64,000 nt of DNA from Bordetella genomosp. 9 (GCF_002261425.1 NZ_NEVJ01000002.1:620001-684000); one strand, 5' to 3'. Shown: positions 9,235 through 19,148, counted from the stretch's first letter. The notes: generated from the letters alone by a model not told the origin. Translations and numbers: made by a program.

Positions 9235-11490
9235 ATGACCAAATCCATCGGCAAAACCTCCTCTGCAGTTGAAATGGCCGAAGAAGCCAAAACGGCCAGG
9301 CGCGCTGCCAGCAAGGCGGCGGAAAAGACATCGGCCAAAGCGGCCGTCAAGGTTGCGCCCAAGTCCGCTGCCGTGAAGACTCCCGCCGCGAAGAAAACCG
9401 CCAAGGCGGATACGCCCGAGAAGGCCGCGAAGGCGAAGAAAGCCGAAGACAAGCTGGCCGAGCTGGTCGGTCGCCCCGCGTCCGTGCCCAGCGGCCGCCG
9501 TCCCGGCCGGCCCGCCAAGAACCAGAACAACGACGACGCCGATTTCGGTGACGCCGGTGACGGTGAAGGCGAAGTGCTGCCCGAGCTCAAGCCGGTCAAG
9601 CGCGGCGGCAAGCGCGGCAAGGGCGATCCCAAGGATCTGATCGCCCGCGGCCCCGTCAGCGCGGAAGAATACGAAGCGCGCCGCAACCGCCTCAAGCAGC
9701 TCATCAAGCTGGGCAAGGACCGCGGCTACCTGACCTACGGCGAAATCAACGATCATCTGCCCGATGATCTGGTCGACGCCGAAGCCATCGACGGCATCAT
9801 CAGCACCTTCAGCGACATGGGGATCGCGGTCTACGACCAGGCCCCCGACGCCGAAACGCTGCTGATGAGCGAAAACGCGCCGGTCGCGTCCAACGACGAC
9901 GATGTCGAGGACGAAGCCGAAGCCGCGCTGACCACGGTGGATTCCGATTTCGGCCGCACCACCGATCCCGTCCGCATGTACATGCGCGAAATGGGTTCGG
10001 TCGAGCTGCTCACGCGCGAAGGCGAAATCGAAATCGCCAAGCGGATCGAAGACGGCCTGAAGCACATGGTCATGGCGATCTCCGCCTGCCCGACCACGAT
10101 CAACGAGATCCTGGCCCACGTCACCCGCGTGCGTGAAAGCCAGGCGCAGATCGACGAAGTCGTCGATGGCCTGGTCGATCCGGAAGACGGCGAAGAATAC
10201 GCCGGCGCCGGCGTCACGGCCGAAGAGGACGAAAACGACGACGGTCCGGCCGGCGGCATGAGCAGCAAGCAGCTGGAAGACCTGCGCGTGAAGGCGCTCG
10301 CCAAGTTCGACGAAGTCGCCAAGCAATTCGAAAGGATGCGCGGGGCCTACGAACAGGACGGCTATCGCTCAGGCGCCTATCTGAAGGCGCAGGAAGCCAT
10401 CCAGAACGAACTCATGGGCATCCGCTTCACCGCCAAGATGGTGGAGCGGCTGGCTGACACCCTGCGCAACCAGGTCGAGGAAGTGCGCCAGCTGGAACGC
10501 GCCGTCCTGCACACCTGCGTGGATCGCGCCGGCATGCCGCGCTCGCATTTTATCAAGGTGTTCCCCGGCAACGAAACCAACCTCCAGTGGGTGGTGGAAG
10601 AAGTCGCCGCGGGCCATCCCTACGCCGAAACCCTGGAACGCCAGGTGCCGGCCGTGCAGGAACTGCAGCAGAAGCTGATCGACCTGCAGGCGCGCGTCGT
10701 CCTGCCCTTGAAGGACCTGAAGGAAGTCAACAAGCGCATGGCCACCGGCGAAGCCAAGGCTCGCAAGGCCAAGCGCGAAATGACCGAGGCCAACCTGCGT
10801 CTGGTGATCTCCATCGCCAAGAAGTACACCAACCGTGGCCTGCAATTCCTGGATCTGATCCAGGAAGGCAACATCGGCTTGATGAAGGCGGTGGACAAGT
10901 TCGAATATCGTCGCGGCTACAAGTTCTCCACGTATGCCACGTGGTGGATCCGCCAGGCTATTACGCGTTCGATCGCCGACCAGGCCAGGACCATCCGTAT
11001 CCCGGTTCACATGATCGAAACGATCAACAAGATGAACCGGATCAGCCGCCAGATCCTGCAGGAAACGGGCGCCGAGCCCGATCCCGCGACGCTGGCGCAG
11101 AAGATGGACATGCCGGAAGACAAGATCCGCAAGATCCTGAAGATCGCCAAAGAACCGATCTCCATGGAAACGCCGATCGGTGACGACGACGATTCGCACC
11201 TGGGCGATTTCATCGAAGATACGGCGACGCTGGCGCCTTCCGACGCCGCGCTGCACGGTTCCATGCGCGACGTGGTCAAGGAAGTGCTAGACTCTCTGAC
11301 TCCGCGCGAGGCCAAGGTCTTGCGCATGCGTTTCGGCATCGAAATGAGCACCGATCAGACGCTGGAAGAAGTCGGCAAGCAATTCGACGTCACCCGCGAA
11401 CGGATCCGCCAGATAGAAGCCAAGGCCTTGCGCAAGCTGCGTCATCCCAGCCGTGCCGACAAGCTCAAGAGCTTCCTCGAAGGCCAATAA
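9235..11490 (+). CDS. rpoD: RNA polymerase sigma factor RpoD (sigma-70)
   Basis: This is the primary sigma factor. The ATG at 9235, preceded by GGAAG, gives a 751-residue protein. A long Ala/Lys-rich N-terminal extension of about 120 residues, usual in beta-proteobacteria, precedes region 1.1. Then come region 1.2 ([11 protein letters not shown]), the non-conserved acidic region, and region 2 ([32 protein letters not shown]). Regions 3 and 4 follow, with the region 4.2 helix-turn-helix [20 protein letters not shown]. The upstream in-frame extension to 9007 lacks a ribosome-binding site and is not used. tRNA-Ile2 lies 41 nt downstream. Confidence 0.97.
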   Translation: MTKSIGKTSSAVEMAEEAKTARRAASKAAEKTSAKAAVKVAPKSAAVKTPAAKKTAKADTPEKAAKAKKAEDKLAELVGRPASVPSGRRPGRPAKNQNNDDADFGDAGDGEGEVLPELKPVKRGGKRGKGDPKDLIARGPVSAEEYEARRNRLKQLIKLGKDRGYLTYGEINDHLPDDLVDAEAIDGIISTFSDMGIAVYDQAPDAETLLMSENAPVASNDDDVEDEAEAALTTVDSDFGRTTDPVRMYMREMGSVELLTREGEIEIAKRIEDGLKHMVMAISACPTTINEILAHVTRVRESQAQIDEVVDGLVDPEDGEEYAGAGVTAEEDENDDGPAGGMSSKQLEDLRVKALAKFDEVAKQFERMRGAYEQDGYRSGAYLKAQEAIQNELMGIRFTAKMVERLADTLRNQVEEVRQLERAVLHTCVDRAGMPRSHFIKVFPGNETNLQWVVEEVAAGHPYAETLERQVPAVQELQQKLIDLQARVVLPLKDLKEVNKRMATGEAKARKAKREMTEANLRLVISIAKKYTNRGLQFLDLIQEGNIGLMKAVDKFEYRRGYKFSTYATWWIRQAITRSIADQARTIRIPVHMIETINKMNRISRQILQETGAEPDPATLAQKMDMPEDKIRKILKIAKEPISMETPIGDDDDSHLGDFIEDTATLAPSDAALHGSMRDVVKEVLDSLTPREAKVLRMRFGIEMSTDQTLEEVGKQFDVTRERIRQIEAKALRKLRHPSRADKLKSFLEGQ

Positions 11491-11531
11491 AGGGTAAGGG
11501 CGCGCCCGCAAGCAGGATAAAAGATCAATAA

Positions 11532-11610
<79 letters not shown>

Positions 11611-11618
11611 ACAAATCG

Positions 11619-11659
11619 AGGGCTTACAACTTCCGGTTGTAAGCCCTTTTTCTTTTTTT
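11619..11659 (+). terminator. Strong intrinsic terminator after tRNA-Ile2
   Basis: The 12-bp perfect stem AGGGCTTACAAC/GTTGTAAGCCCT with loop TTCCG is followed by a 12-nt, almost pure T tract. It ends the rpoD/tRNA transcription unit. Confidence 0.95.
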
Positions 11660-11721
11660 CCAGCCCGATTCTTTTCCTGCTTAAATATGTGAACTTTGTC
11701 TTATCCAGGCATTGAATCAGC

Positions 11722-12573
11722 ATGGCATTGGCGGATACCTCCGGATCGGCGCGCAGGATATGGAAACTGGACGCGGGGCTTTTTCACATCGAAAGAGCGC
11801 AGTCCGTGGCGCCCCTGCCCATGCCGATCGAAGCGCCCGTCGCCAGGCGTACTTCCATCATCGTGCAGGCCCGGCCGTTTCGATCGCACAAGCTGTGGCG
11901 TGCGGGCAAGCTGGTCTATCAAGGCGCCCATCACGCCGGCGGGCTGGCCATCACCAATATGGAAGAAGAGTGGAAGTGCCACCACTTGTCCGCGTTCGAC
12001 AACTTCCGCATCCAGCTCAGCCATGACGACCTGCGTGAATTCGCCGCGCGTAACGGCGCGGGGCGCGGCTTTGTGCTGCGCAATCCGGCCGGGGCGATAG
12101 ACCGTACGATGCAGTCGCTGGCCGGCGCGCTGGCGCCGGCGCTGCATTCGGATGCGGCGTTCAGCCGCCTGTTCGTCGCGCACATCACCAGCGCCATGAT
12201 GGCCCATCTGCTGGCCACCTATGGTCAGGATGTCCGCCGCGGCCGGCCGGTGCCCGCGCTCACACCGTCGCAGCAAAGGCGGGTGCTCGACTATATGCGG
12301 CACCATGCAGCCAGCAATATCTCCGTCGAGGAAATCGCCGCGCAGTGCGGCATTTCGGCCGGGCATTTCACCAAGGCGTTCCACCAGTCGGTCGGACTGA
12401 CCCCGCATCAATGGATACTGAAGAGGCGCGTCGACATGGCGAAGGAGCTATTGCGCAAGGACGTCCATATCGCCGCTGTCGCGAGTACTTGCGGGTTCGC
12501 CGACCAAAGCCATTTCAGTCGCGTGTTCAGGAAGTTCACCGGCGATTCGCCGGCCCGCTGGCGGCTGAAATAG
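11722..12573 (+). CDS. AraC family transcriptional regulator
   Basis: This 283-residue protein has two C-terminal AraC helix-turn-helix motifs in the last 100 residues (ISVEEIAAQCGISAGHFTKA and VASTCGFADQSHFSRVFRKF). An N-terminal sensing part of about 170 residues has no recognisable ligand signature. It lies immediately upstream of, and co-directional with, the amidohydrolase-DoxX-XapX-DUF1275 set, 185 nt away, so it is the obvious candidate activator for that set. That link is inference from position only. Confidence 0.88.
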   Translation: MALADTSGSARRIWKLDAGLFHIERAQSVAPLPMPIEAPVARRTSIIVQARPFRSHKLWRAGKLVYQGAHHAGGLAITNMEEEWKCHHLSAFDNFRIQLSHDDLREFAARNGAGRGFVLRNPAGAIDRTMQSLAGALAPALHSDAAFSRLFVAHITSAMMAHLLATYGQDVRRGRPVPALTPSQQRRVLDYMRHHAASNISVEEIAAQCGISAGHFTKAFHQSVGLTPHQWILKRRVDMAKELLRKDVHIAAVASTCGFADQSHFSRVFRKFTGDSPARWRLK

Positions 12574-12758
12574 GTCCACGGACCACGCAGGGCGCGGCGG
12601 GACGGCGAACGCGGTTTTGTACCGATTCGCGCGCTTTTGTCCAATACCGCACTGGCGACGCACGGTATCTTGCGCGGCACTGATCGCCAGCAGGCGGCGC
12701 AGCAGGATCGTCGGTATCGATGGTGCTTCGTGCCGCCACCCTCAAGGAGTCAACGTCT

Positions 12759-14705
12759 ATGTCTCCCGTCAATCGCCGCCAGTTTCTCGCCGGTGCCGCT
12801 GCCGCCCCGGCAGCCCTCGGTTCCAGGAGTTTTGCCATGAACGCCCCGTCCACGCCGGATCTGATACTCGTCAATGGAAAGTTCAGCACGCTGGATCGCG
12901 CCAACCCGCAGGCCGACGCCGTCGCCGTGCAGGATGGCCGCTTCACCATGGTAGGCAGCCGCGATGAGGTGATGAAGCTTGCGGGCGCCCAGACCCAGGT
13001 CATCGACCTGAACGGCCGGCGCGTCATTCCGGGCCTGATCGACAGCCATATGCACATCATCCGCGGTGGCCTGAACTACAACATGGAGCTGCGCTGGGAC
13101 GGCGTGCGGTCGCTGGCGGATGCGATGCGCATGCTGAAGGACCAGGTGGCGCGAACCCCCGCGCCGCAGTGGGTGCGCGTGGTCGGCGGATTCACCGAAC
13201 ATCAGTTCGCGGAAAAGCGCCTGCCGACGCTGGACGAATTGAACGCGGCCGCGCCGGACACGCCGGTGTTCATCCTGCATCTGTATGACCGCGCGATCCT
13301 GAACGGCGCGGCGCTGCGCGCGGTCGGCTATGGCAAGGACACGCCCAACCCGCCGGGCGGCGAAATCGTACGTGATGCCCACGGCAATCCCACAGGACTG
13401 CTGCTGGCCAAGCCGAACGCCACCATTCTGTACGCGACGCTGGCCAAGGGGCCCAAGCTGCCGCTGGAGTATCAGCTGAACTCCACGCGCCACTTCATGC
13501 GTGAAGTGAATCGCCTGGGTGTCACGGGCGTCATCGACGCGGGCGGCGGCTACCAGAACTATCCCGATGACTATGCCGTCATCGAGCAGCTCCACGCCGC
13601 GAACCAGTTGACGGTGCGCCTGGCCTACAACCTGTTCACGCAGAAGCCCCGCGAAGAGCTCGCCGATTTCCGCACCTGGACTGCGTCGGTGAAGCCGGGG
13701 CAGGGCGACGACCTGTATCGCCACAACGGCGCCGGCGAAATGCTGGTCTATACGGCGGCGGACTTCGAGGACTTTCGCGTGGAGCGGCCCGACATGCCGC
13801 CTTCCATGGAAGCCGACCTGGAGCCCGTGATCCGCCTGCTGGCCGAGAAGCGCTGGCCCTGGCGCTTGCATGCGACGTATGACGAGACGATTGCGCGCGC
13901 CCTGGACGTCTACGAAAAGGTCGCCCGCGACGTGCCGTTCGACGGCCTGAACTGGTTCTTCGATCATGCGGAGACGATTTCCGACCGCAACATCGACCGC
14001 ATCGCCGCCTTGGGCGGCGGCATCGCGGTGCAGCATCGCATGGCCTACCAGGGCGAGTACTTCGTGGAGCGCTACGGCGCCAGGGCGGCCGAAGCCACGC
14101 CGCCCGTCAAGAAGATGCTGGAGAAGGGCGTCAAGGTAGGCGCCGGCACCGACGCGACGCGCGTGGCGTCGTACAACCCGTGGGTATCGCTCTACTGGCT
14201 GACCACCGGCAAGACGGTGGGCGGCCTGGCGATGTACCCCCAGGCCAATGTGCTGGATCGCGAAACGGCACTGCGCCTGTGGACGGAATCCAATACCTGG
14301 TTTTCGTCGGAGGTCGGCAAGAAAGGCCAGATCAAGGTGGGCCAACTGGCCGATCTGGCGGTGCTGTCGGCGGATTATTTCTCCGTGCCGGGCGACGAGA
14401 TCCAGGACATCACTTCCGTGATGACCTTGCTCGGCGGCAAAGTCGTCTATGCCGACAAGGAATTCGACAGGCATGCGCCCGATATCCCGCCCGCCATGCC
14501 GGATTGGTCGCCGGCCAGGCACCACGTCGGCTACCAGCCGCGGACGCCGGCGCGCGCCCAGGCGGCATTGAAAACCATGTGCGGATGCGCGAACAGCTGC
14601 GGCGTCCATGGCCATGCGCATGCGCGGTCCTGGCTCGCGGGCACGCCGACCGCCGAAGCGTCCACCTTCTGGGGGGCGTTGGGCTGCTCCTGCTGGGCCT
14701 TCTGA
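12759..14705 (+). CDS. Tat-exported YtcJ-like amidohydrolase with Cys-rich tail
   Basis: This 648-residue amidohydrolase-3 (YtcJ-like) protein is predicted to be periplasmic. The ATG at 12759 follows an AAGGAG site and starts a twin-arginine signal, NRRQFLAGAAAAPAALG. Metal-site features include DSHMH after VIPGL, a RLHATYDE stretch, a DHAETIS stretch and GTDATR. The core ends by about residue 590. The last 50 residues are unusual: CGCANSCGVHGHAHARS followed by CSCWAF at the very end, so six or more Cys plus several His, which looks like a metal- or redox-linked appendage. Substrate unknown. DoxX follows after 21 nt. Confidence 0.85.
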   Translation: MSPVNRRQFLAGAAAAPAALGSRSFAMNAPSTPDLILVNGKFSTLDRANPQADAVAVQDGRFTMVGSRDEVMKLAGAQTQVIDLNGRRVIPGLIDSHMHIIRGGLNYNMELRWDGVRSLADAMRMLKDQVARTPAPQWVRVVGGFTEHQFAEKRLPTLDELNAAAPDTPVFILHLYDRAILNGAALRAVGYGKDTPNPPGGEIVRDAHGNPTGLLLAKPNATILYATLAKGPKLPLEYQLNSTRHFMREVNRLGVTGVIDAGGGYQNYPDDYAVIEQLHAANQLTVRLAYNLFTQKPREELADFRTWTASVKPGQGDDLYRHNGAGEMLVYTAADFEDFRVERPDMPPSMEADLEPVIRLLAEKRWPWRLHATYDETIARALDVYEKVARDVPFDGLNWFFDHAETISDRNIDRIAALGGGIAVQHRMAYQGEYFVERYGARAAEATPPVKKMLEKGVKVGAGTDATRVASYNPWVSLYWLTTGKTVGGLAMYPQANVLDRETALRLWTESNTWFSSEVGKKGQIKVGQLADLAVLSADYFSVPGDEIQDITSVMTLLGGKVVYADKEFDRHAPDIPPAMPDWSPARHHVGYQPRTPARAQAALKTMCGCANSCGVHGHAHARSWLAGTPTAEASTFWGALGCSCWAF

Positions 14706-14726
14706 CGGATCGCGGAGACCCTCACC

Positions 14727-15176
14727 ATGGAAAGATCACACGCGGCCTGGGCACGGCCCGGCGGCGGCGGCGGACGGGCGCTGCCGCGGTCCTTGCAATG
14801 GGTGGCCCTGCTGCTGCTTTGCGCCGCCTACCTGCAGGGCGGCCTGGTCAAACTGTTCGACTTCGCCGGCGCGGTCGCCGAGATGCAGCACTTCGGCATG
14901 GCGCCCGCCGCGCCCATGGCCGCGGCGGTCATCGTGCTGGAGCTTGGGGCGTCGGCGATGATACTGTCGGGCTGGCGGCGCTGGCTGGGCGCCCTGGCGC
15001 TGGCCGCCTTCACGCTGGCCGCCACCTTCCTGGCGCTGCGGTTCTGGAGCGCGCCGCCCGACGTCCGATTCATGATGGCGAACGCGTTCTTCGAGCACCT
15101 GGGACTGGTGGGGGCCTTCCTGCTGGTGGCCTGGCACGACCTGAACGGCCGTCGCATCACCGGAGCCGAAACATGA
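14727..15176 (+). CDS. DoxX family membrane protein
   Basis: This is a 149-residue integral membrane protein of the DoxX/YphA type with four hydrophobic segments. The visible family pattern is LLLLCAAYLQGGLVKLFDFAG, then a helix with VIVLELGASAMILSG, LAAFTLAATFLALRFW and HLGLVGAFLLVAWHD. DoxX relatives are associated with thiol/redox functions or respiratory membranes, but specific roles are unclear. Its stop overlaps the next start (ATGA), showing translational coupling with the XapX gene. Confidence 0.8.
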   Translation: MERSHAAWARPGGGGGRALPRSLQWVALLLLCAAYLQGGLVKLFDFAGAVAEMQHFGMAPAAPMAAAVIVLELGASAMILSGWRRWLGALALAAFTLAATFLALRFWSAPPDVRFMMANAFFEHLGLVGAFLLVAWHDLNGRRITGAET

Positions 15177-15454
15177 AGGTTTATCTGATTTCCCTGGGCG
15201 CGGGCATATTCGTGGGCATCATTTACTCGCTGCTGGGCGTGCGCTCTCCCGCGCCGCCGGCCATCGCGCTGATAGGCCTGCTCGGCATGCTGATAGGCGA
15301 GCAGGTGCTGCCGCCCGTCAAGCGCATGATCGCTGGCGAACCGGTCACCACGGCCTGGTTTCGCCAGGAGTGCGTGCCCAAGATAACCGGCGCCCCGCCC
15401 GCGGCATCGACGGGTGCCGCGGCGGCTTGCGATAGCGGCAAGGAGCAGCCGTGA
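15173..15454 (+). CDS. XapX domain (DUF1427) small membrane protein
   Basis: This 93-residue protein has two short hydrophobic segments at residues 1-45 (YLISLGAGIFVGIIYSLLGV, then PPAIALIGLLGMLIGEQVLP), the XapX/DUF1427 pattern, and a soluble tail with two cysteines. It overlaps the DoxX gene by 4 nt and abuts the next gene (TGATG), so all three are likely made from one message. XapX domains are often found near permeases and hydrolases; no biochemical role is established that I can name. Confidence 0.8.
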   Translation: MKVYLISLGAGIFVGIIYSLLGVRSPAPPAIALIGLLGMLIGEQVLPPVKRMIAGEPVTTAWFRQECVPKITGAPPAASTGAAAACDSGKEQP

Positions 15455-16185
15455 TGGCGCAGCCGCCCGGATCGTCTCCCGACACGAAGGCCGGTCCCTC
15501 GGCGGCTGCCGCCGCCGAGCCGCCGGCCTGGCTGCTGTCGTTTACCGCGGGCTATGTCGACGTCGTGGGCTTCGCGGCGCTGTTCGGCCTGTTCACCGCC
15601 CATGTGACCGGCAACTTCGTCATGATCGGCGTCCAGCTCATCGGCGGGTCGGAGGGATTGCTCGCGAAACTCCTGGCATTGCCCGTTTTCGTGGTCGCCG
15701 TGGGCGGAACGCGCTTGCTGGAAGCATCGCTGCGTCGTCGCGGGATGCCCGTCGTGCCGATATTGTTCGGCATGGAAGGCGTACTGCTGGCCCTGTTCAC
15801 GGCGGCCGGCCTTGCCGCGCTGCCCATGACCGACCCGGGCGCGCCGGTGGTCGTCATCTGCGGCATGCTGGGTGTCGCTGCCATGGGCATACAGAACGCC
15901 ATGTCCCGGACCGTGCTGTCCGAAGCCGGCCCCACCACCATCATGACGGGCAATACGACGCAGATCGTCATTGACGCCGTCGACCTGCGCAATGCGTCGC
16001 CGGAGGCGCGCGCGTCGATACGGCGCCGTCTCGGCAAGATGCTGCCCGCCGTGGCGGGTTTCGCCGCGGGCGCCATCATCGGCGCGCTGGCCTTCAAGCA
16101 GTTTTCCTTCTGGTGCGGCTTGGCACCCACGGCCATCCTGCTGGTATTGGCCATCCGGCATCCACGCGAAAAAAGCGCCGCATAA
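15454..16185 (+). CDS. DUF1275 (YoaK-type) membrane protein
   Basis: This 243-residue protein of the YoaK/DUF1275 family has about six hydrophobic segments. The characteristic start reads LLSFTAGYVDVVGFAALFGL, then FTAHVTGNFVMIG. A TIMTGNTTQIVIDAVDL motif lies in the second half. The start may be the GTG at 15451 or the ATG at 15454; the ATG is preferred because it overlaps the XapX stop. It ends the amidohydrolase set. The function of DUF1275 proteins is unknown; they look like small transporters. Confidence 0.85.
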   Translation: MAQPPGSSPDTKAGPSAAAAAEPPAWLLSFTAGYVDVVGFAALFGLFTAHVTGNFVMIGVQLIGGSEGLLAKLLALPVFVVAVGGTRLLEASLRRRGMPVVPILFGMEGVLLALFTAAGLAALPMTDPGAPVVVICGMLGVAAMGIQNAMSRTVLSEAGPTTIMTGNTTQIVIDAVDLRNASPEARASIRRRLGKMLPAVAGFAAGAIIGALAFKQFSFWCGLAPTAILLVLAIRHPREKSAA

Positions 16186-16186
16186 G

Positions 16187-16215
16187 AAAAAAACGCCACG
16201 GCCGAAGCCGTGGCG
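16187..16215 (-). terminator. Intrinsic terminator for minus-strand transcripts
   Basis: The 9-bp stem CGCCACGGC/GCCGTGGCG with a CGAA loop is preceded on the plus strand by seven A residues. Read on the minus strand this is a hairpin followed by a U tract. No minus-strand gene is recognised immediately to the right. It may also weakly stop the DUF1275 operon. Confidence 0.65.
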
Positions 16216-16580
16216 GCAATTGCGCTACGTTCGCTCGTACGGATGCTGCGATACCGCATTTAAGCGACGCGCAACAGTACCAAAGCACTCTTTAGTACAA
16301 GCGCTGGCGGCGGTCCGCCTCTGTAACGTAATGCACCTTTCGTTTTTGTATGCACGCAGATGCATAGCGTTGATATGACTGGCTCCACGCCCATCCTGAC
16401 GACGAGCTGGGCGCACACTCGTATACGGCTCGATACAACCTTGCAACTGGTCGGACCTTTTCCTGGGAAATGCTGCGATAAATAACCGTGATCTCCAGAT
16501 GGCGAGGTCGCGGGCCCGTTCCGTGGGTCTCGCCGGCCCGCGGATAAAATCGCCCGTTTCACACACAGCCCCAGACCGAT
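16216..16580. other. 365-nt region without a recognised gene
   Basis: This stretch is lower in G+C than its surroundings. It holds no credible ORF; minus-strand frames of about 116-123 codons have non-coding composition. An 11-nt direct repeat, ATGCTGCGATA, occurs near 16242 and 16469. A TAAAAT -10-like hexamer near 16546 may serve the OPT transporter gene. With the minus-strand terminator at its left end, the region could encode a small RNA on the minus strand. Confidence 0.35.
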
Positions 16581-18626
16581 ATGACCGACAACCCACGCAT
16601 TCCCGATCAAGCCTCGCTACCCGAATTGACGTTGCGCGGGGTCATCCTGGGGGTGCTGATCACCGTGGTCTTCACGGCGTCCAACGTCTATCTGGGCTTG
16701 AAGGTGGGCCTCACGTTCTCGTCGGCCATTCCGGCGGCGGTGATTTCCATGTCGGTACTGCGCCTGTTCCGCGATGCCAACATCCTGGAAAACAATATGG
16801 TGCAGACGCAGGCGTCCGCGGCCGGCACCTTGTCGTCGGTGATCTTCATCCTGCCCGCGCTGGTGATGATGGGACACTGGCAAGGTTTTCCCTTCTGGCT
16901 GACGCTGGCGGTCTGTGCCGCGGGTGGGATGCTGGGCGTGATGTTCACGATTCCCCTGCGGCGCGTGATGGTGGTGCAGAGCGACCTGCCTTATCCGGAG
17001 GGCGTGGCGGCGGCGGAAATCCTGCGGGTGGGCGCGTCGGCCTCCGACAGTCCGGATGGCGCGCGTCGCGGCCAGGGTACCGGGTTGGCGGACATCGCCA
17101 CCGGCGGCGTGGTCGCGGCGGCGGTCAGCTTCGCCAGCAGCGGGCTGCGGGTGCTGGGCGACGGCGTCAGCATCTGGTTTTCGGCGGGAGCCGCCATCTT
17201 CCGCATCCCCATGGGTTTTTCGCTGGCCCTCTTGGGCGCTGGCTACCTGATCGGCATCGTCGCGGGCCTGGCCATGCTGACGGGACTGCTGATCGCATGG
17301 GGAGTGTCCGTACCCGTGCTGACGGCGCTGCATCCCATGCCCGCGGGCACGACCCTGGCGGCCTACGCCACCAGCCTGTGGTCTTCGCAGGTGCGCTTCA
17401 TCGGCGCCGGCGTGATCGGGGTCGGCGCCATCTGGACGCTGGCGACACTGGCCGCCCCGATGGCGCGCGGGTTGAAAACCACGTTTTCCGCCATGGGCGC
17501 GCGGCAGGGGCAGGGCGGCAAGGACGTGCCCCGTACGGAACGCGACCTGTCGGGCTTCTGGATCGCGGCGATCAGCCTGGCCATGGTGGTCGTGCTGGTC
17601 CTGACTTTTCATGCCTTCCTGTCCGGCGCGCCACTGGCGGCGGCGTTGACGTGGCGGCTGGTCGTCGCGGCGGTCGTTTTCGCCTTCGTATTCGGCCTGC
17701 TGGTGGCCGCGGCCTGCGGCTACATGGCGGGCCTGGTCGGTTCGTCGACCAGCCCGATCTCCGGGGTGGGCATCGTCGCGATCGTGCTGGTCTCGCTGCT
17801 GATATTGGCCATCACCAGCCACGATGGCTTGCTGGCGACCGAGTCGGGACGGCAGCTTGCCATCGCGGTGGCGATCTTCACCACGTCCGCGGTGATCGCC
17901 GTGGCGTCCATTTCGAACGACAACCTGCAGGACCTGAAAACAGGCTGGCTGGTGGGCGCCACGCCGTGGCGCCAGCAGGTCGCGCTGCTGATAGGCTGCG
18001 TGGCGGGCGCGGTGGTCATCTCGCCCATACTGGAGCTGCTGTATAACGCCTACGGTTTCGCGGACGCCTTGCCGCGCGCCGACATGGATCCCTCGCAGGT
18101 CCTGTCAGCTCCGCAGGCCACGCTGATGCTCGCCATCGTGCGCGGCATATTCACGCATCAACTGAATTGGGCAATGATCGTGATCGGCATGGGCGTCGGC
18201 GTCGCCTTGATCGTGGTGGACCAGATACTCAAGCACACCTGCAGGATCGCGCGCATGCCGGTCCTTGCCGTGGGCATCGGCATCTACCTGCCGCCCACGG
18301 TGAGCGCGCCCCTGGTGCTGGGCGCCGTGCTGGCATGGCTGGTGTCGCGCGGCCTGCGCCGCCGGATCCACGCGGGGCAGGCGGACGCCGCGGTGGCCGA
18401 TGCCGTGGATCGTCGCGGCACCCTGATCGCGTCCGGCTTGATCGTGGGCGAGAGCCTGGTCGGCGTCATCATGGCCGCGGTGATCGGTGGCAGCGGCAAG
18501 GAAGCGCCCCTGGCGATCGCCGGCGCGGGATTCGCGACCATCGCCTCCTGGCTGGGGCTGGCCGTGTTCCTGACGGTCGCCTGGCTGTTCGCCAGGCGCG
18601 TGCTCGCGGTCGCCGCGCGGCACTGA
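16581..18626 (+). CDS. OPT family oligopeptide transporter
   Basis: This 681-residue protein has about 15 membrane segments of the OPT superfamily. The start, LRGVILGVLITVVFTASNVY, is followed by NMVQTQASAAGTLSS and LPYPEGVAAAEILR; the bacterial OPT signature patterns NMVQT and PYPEG are directly visible. The hydrophilic loop near 305-325 carries QGQGGKDVPRTERD. The family imports oligopeptides or metal-peptide complexes by proton symport. It stands alone, with no peptidase or binding protein nearby, so the substrate cannot be assigned. Confidence 0.9.
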   Translation: MTDNPRIPDQASLPELTLRGVILGVLITVVFTASNVYLGLKVGLTFSSAIPAAVISMSVLRLFRDANILENNMVQTQASAAGTLSSVIFILPALVMMGHWQGFPFWLTLAVCAAGGMLGVMFTIPLRRVMVVQSDLPYPEGVAAAEILRVGASASDSPDGARRGQGTGLADIATGGVVAAAVSFASSGLRVLGDGVSIWFSAGAAIFRIPMGFSLALLGAGYLIGIVAGLAMLTGLLIAWGVSVPVLTALHPMPAGTTLAAYATSLWSSQVRFIGAGVIGVGAIWTLATLAAPMARGLKTTFSAMGARQGQGGKDVPRTERDLSGFWIAAISLAMVVVLVLTFHAFLSGAPLAAALTWRLVVAAVVFAFVFGLLVAAACGYMAGLVGSSTSPISGVGIVAIVLVSLLILAITSHDGLLATESGRQLAIAVAIFTTSAVIAVASISNDNLQDLKTGWLVGATPWRQQVALLIGCVAGAVVISPILELLYNAYGFADALPRADMDPSQVLSAPQATLMLAIVRGIFTHQLNWAMIVIGMGVGVALIVVDQILKHTCRIARMPVLAVGIGIYLPPTVSAPLVLGAVLAWLVSRGLRRRIHAGQADAAVADAVDRRGTLIASGLIVGESLVGVIMAAVIGGSGKEAPLAIAGAGFATIASWLGLAVFLTVAWLFARRVLAVAARH

Positions 18627-18642
18627 GCGCGGCCGCATGCGC

Positions 18643-18879
18643 TCAGTCGTGATACGCCAGGCGCAGCGGCAGGTCTTCGCGTTCGGCGAGGCGGCGGCTG
18701 GCTTCTTCGACCAGTTCATCTTCGGCGGCGCGCAGCGCGGCGACGCCGCTCAAGCCGGTGCTGCGCTCCACCCGTCGCAGGACGTCGGTGGTGCAACGGC
18801 ATGCCACGTATCGATGTCCGGTTTCGAGCCAGAACACGGCTCCGTCGTCGACCACCGCTATTTCCCAGATCGCCGCCAT
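18643..18879 (-). CDS. Small hypothetical protein
   Basis: This 78-residue soluble protein starts MAAIWEIAVVDDGAVFWLE and ends with a charged helix of alternating Ala/Glu/Arg. A strong GGGAGG ribosome-binding site 5 nt upstream of its ATG supports it as a real gene. It converges on the OPT gene with 16 nt between stops. The pattern of a DG.VFWLETG strand followed by a helix faintly recalls DUF1488, but the match is too weak to call. Confidence 0.6.
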   Translation of the reverse strand: MAAIWEIAVVDDGAVFWLETGHRYVACRCTTDVLRRVERSTGLSGVAALRAAEDELVEEASRRLAEREDLPLRLAYHD

Positions 18880-19148
18880 CGCATCCTCCCTAAGTCCAGG
18901 GTTAACATTGCGCCCGGGAAACGTGGCCCGGACATATGGGTTATTCGCTGATGAGTGCCCAGTCTAGGCAGCCTCATCCCTGTCGGGTATCAGATGGACG
19001 TACTACGGCTCCCGTACGACGGGCCCATGCCGTACGGCGGACGATGCATGCCGGGCCCGGACACTCATGCGTGACTGAACCTTATTCGCTCCCTATGGAC
19101 TAAGGCTCACGGCTTTTTTGTCTTCAATCCGTGGAATTTTTGTAAAGA

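Noticed and set aside
8899..10326. Minus-strand ORF of 475 codons opposite rpoD
   Set aside because: Shadow of the repetitive Ala/Lys/Glu-rich rpoD N-terminus; no start signal.
16225..16596. Minus-strand ORF of 123 codons in the 16.2-16.6 kb gap
   Set aside because: No ribosome-binding site and non-coding-like Arg/Cys-rich composition; treated as intergenic.
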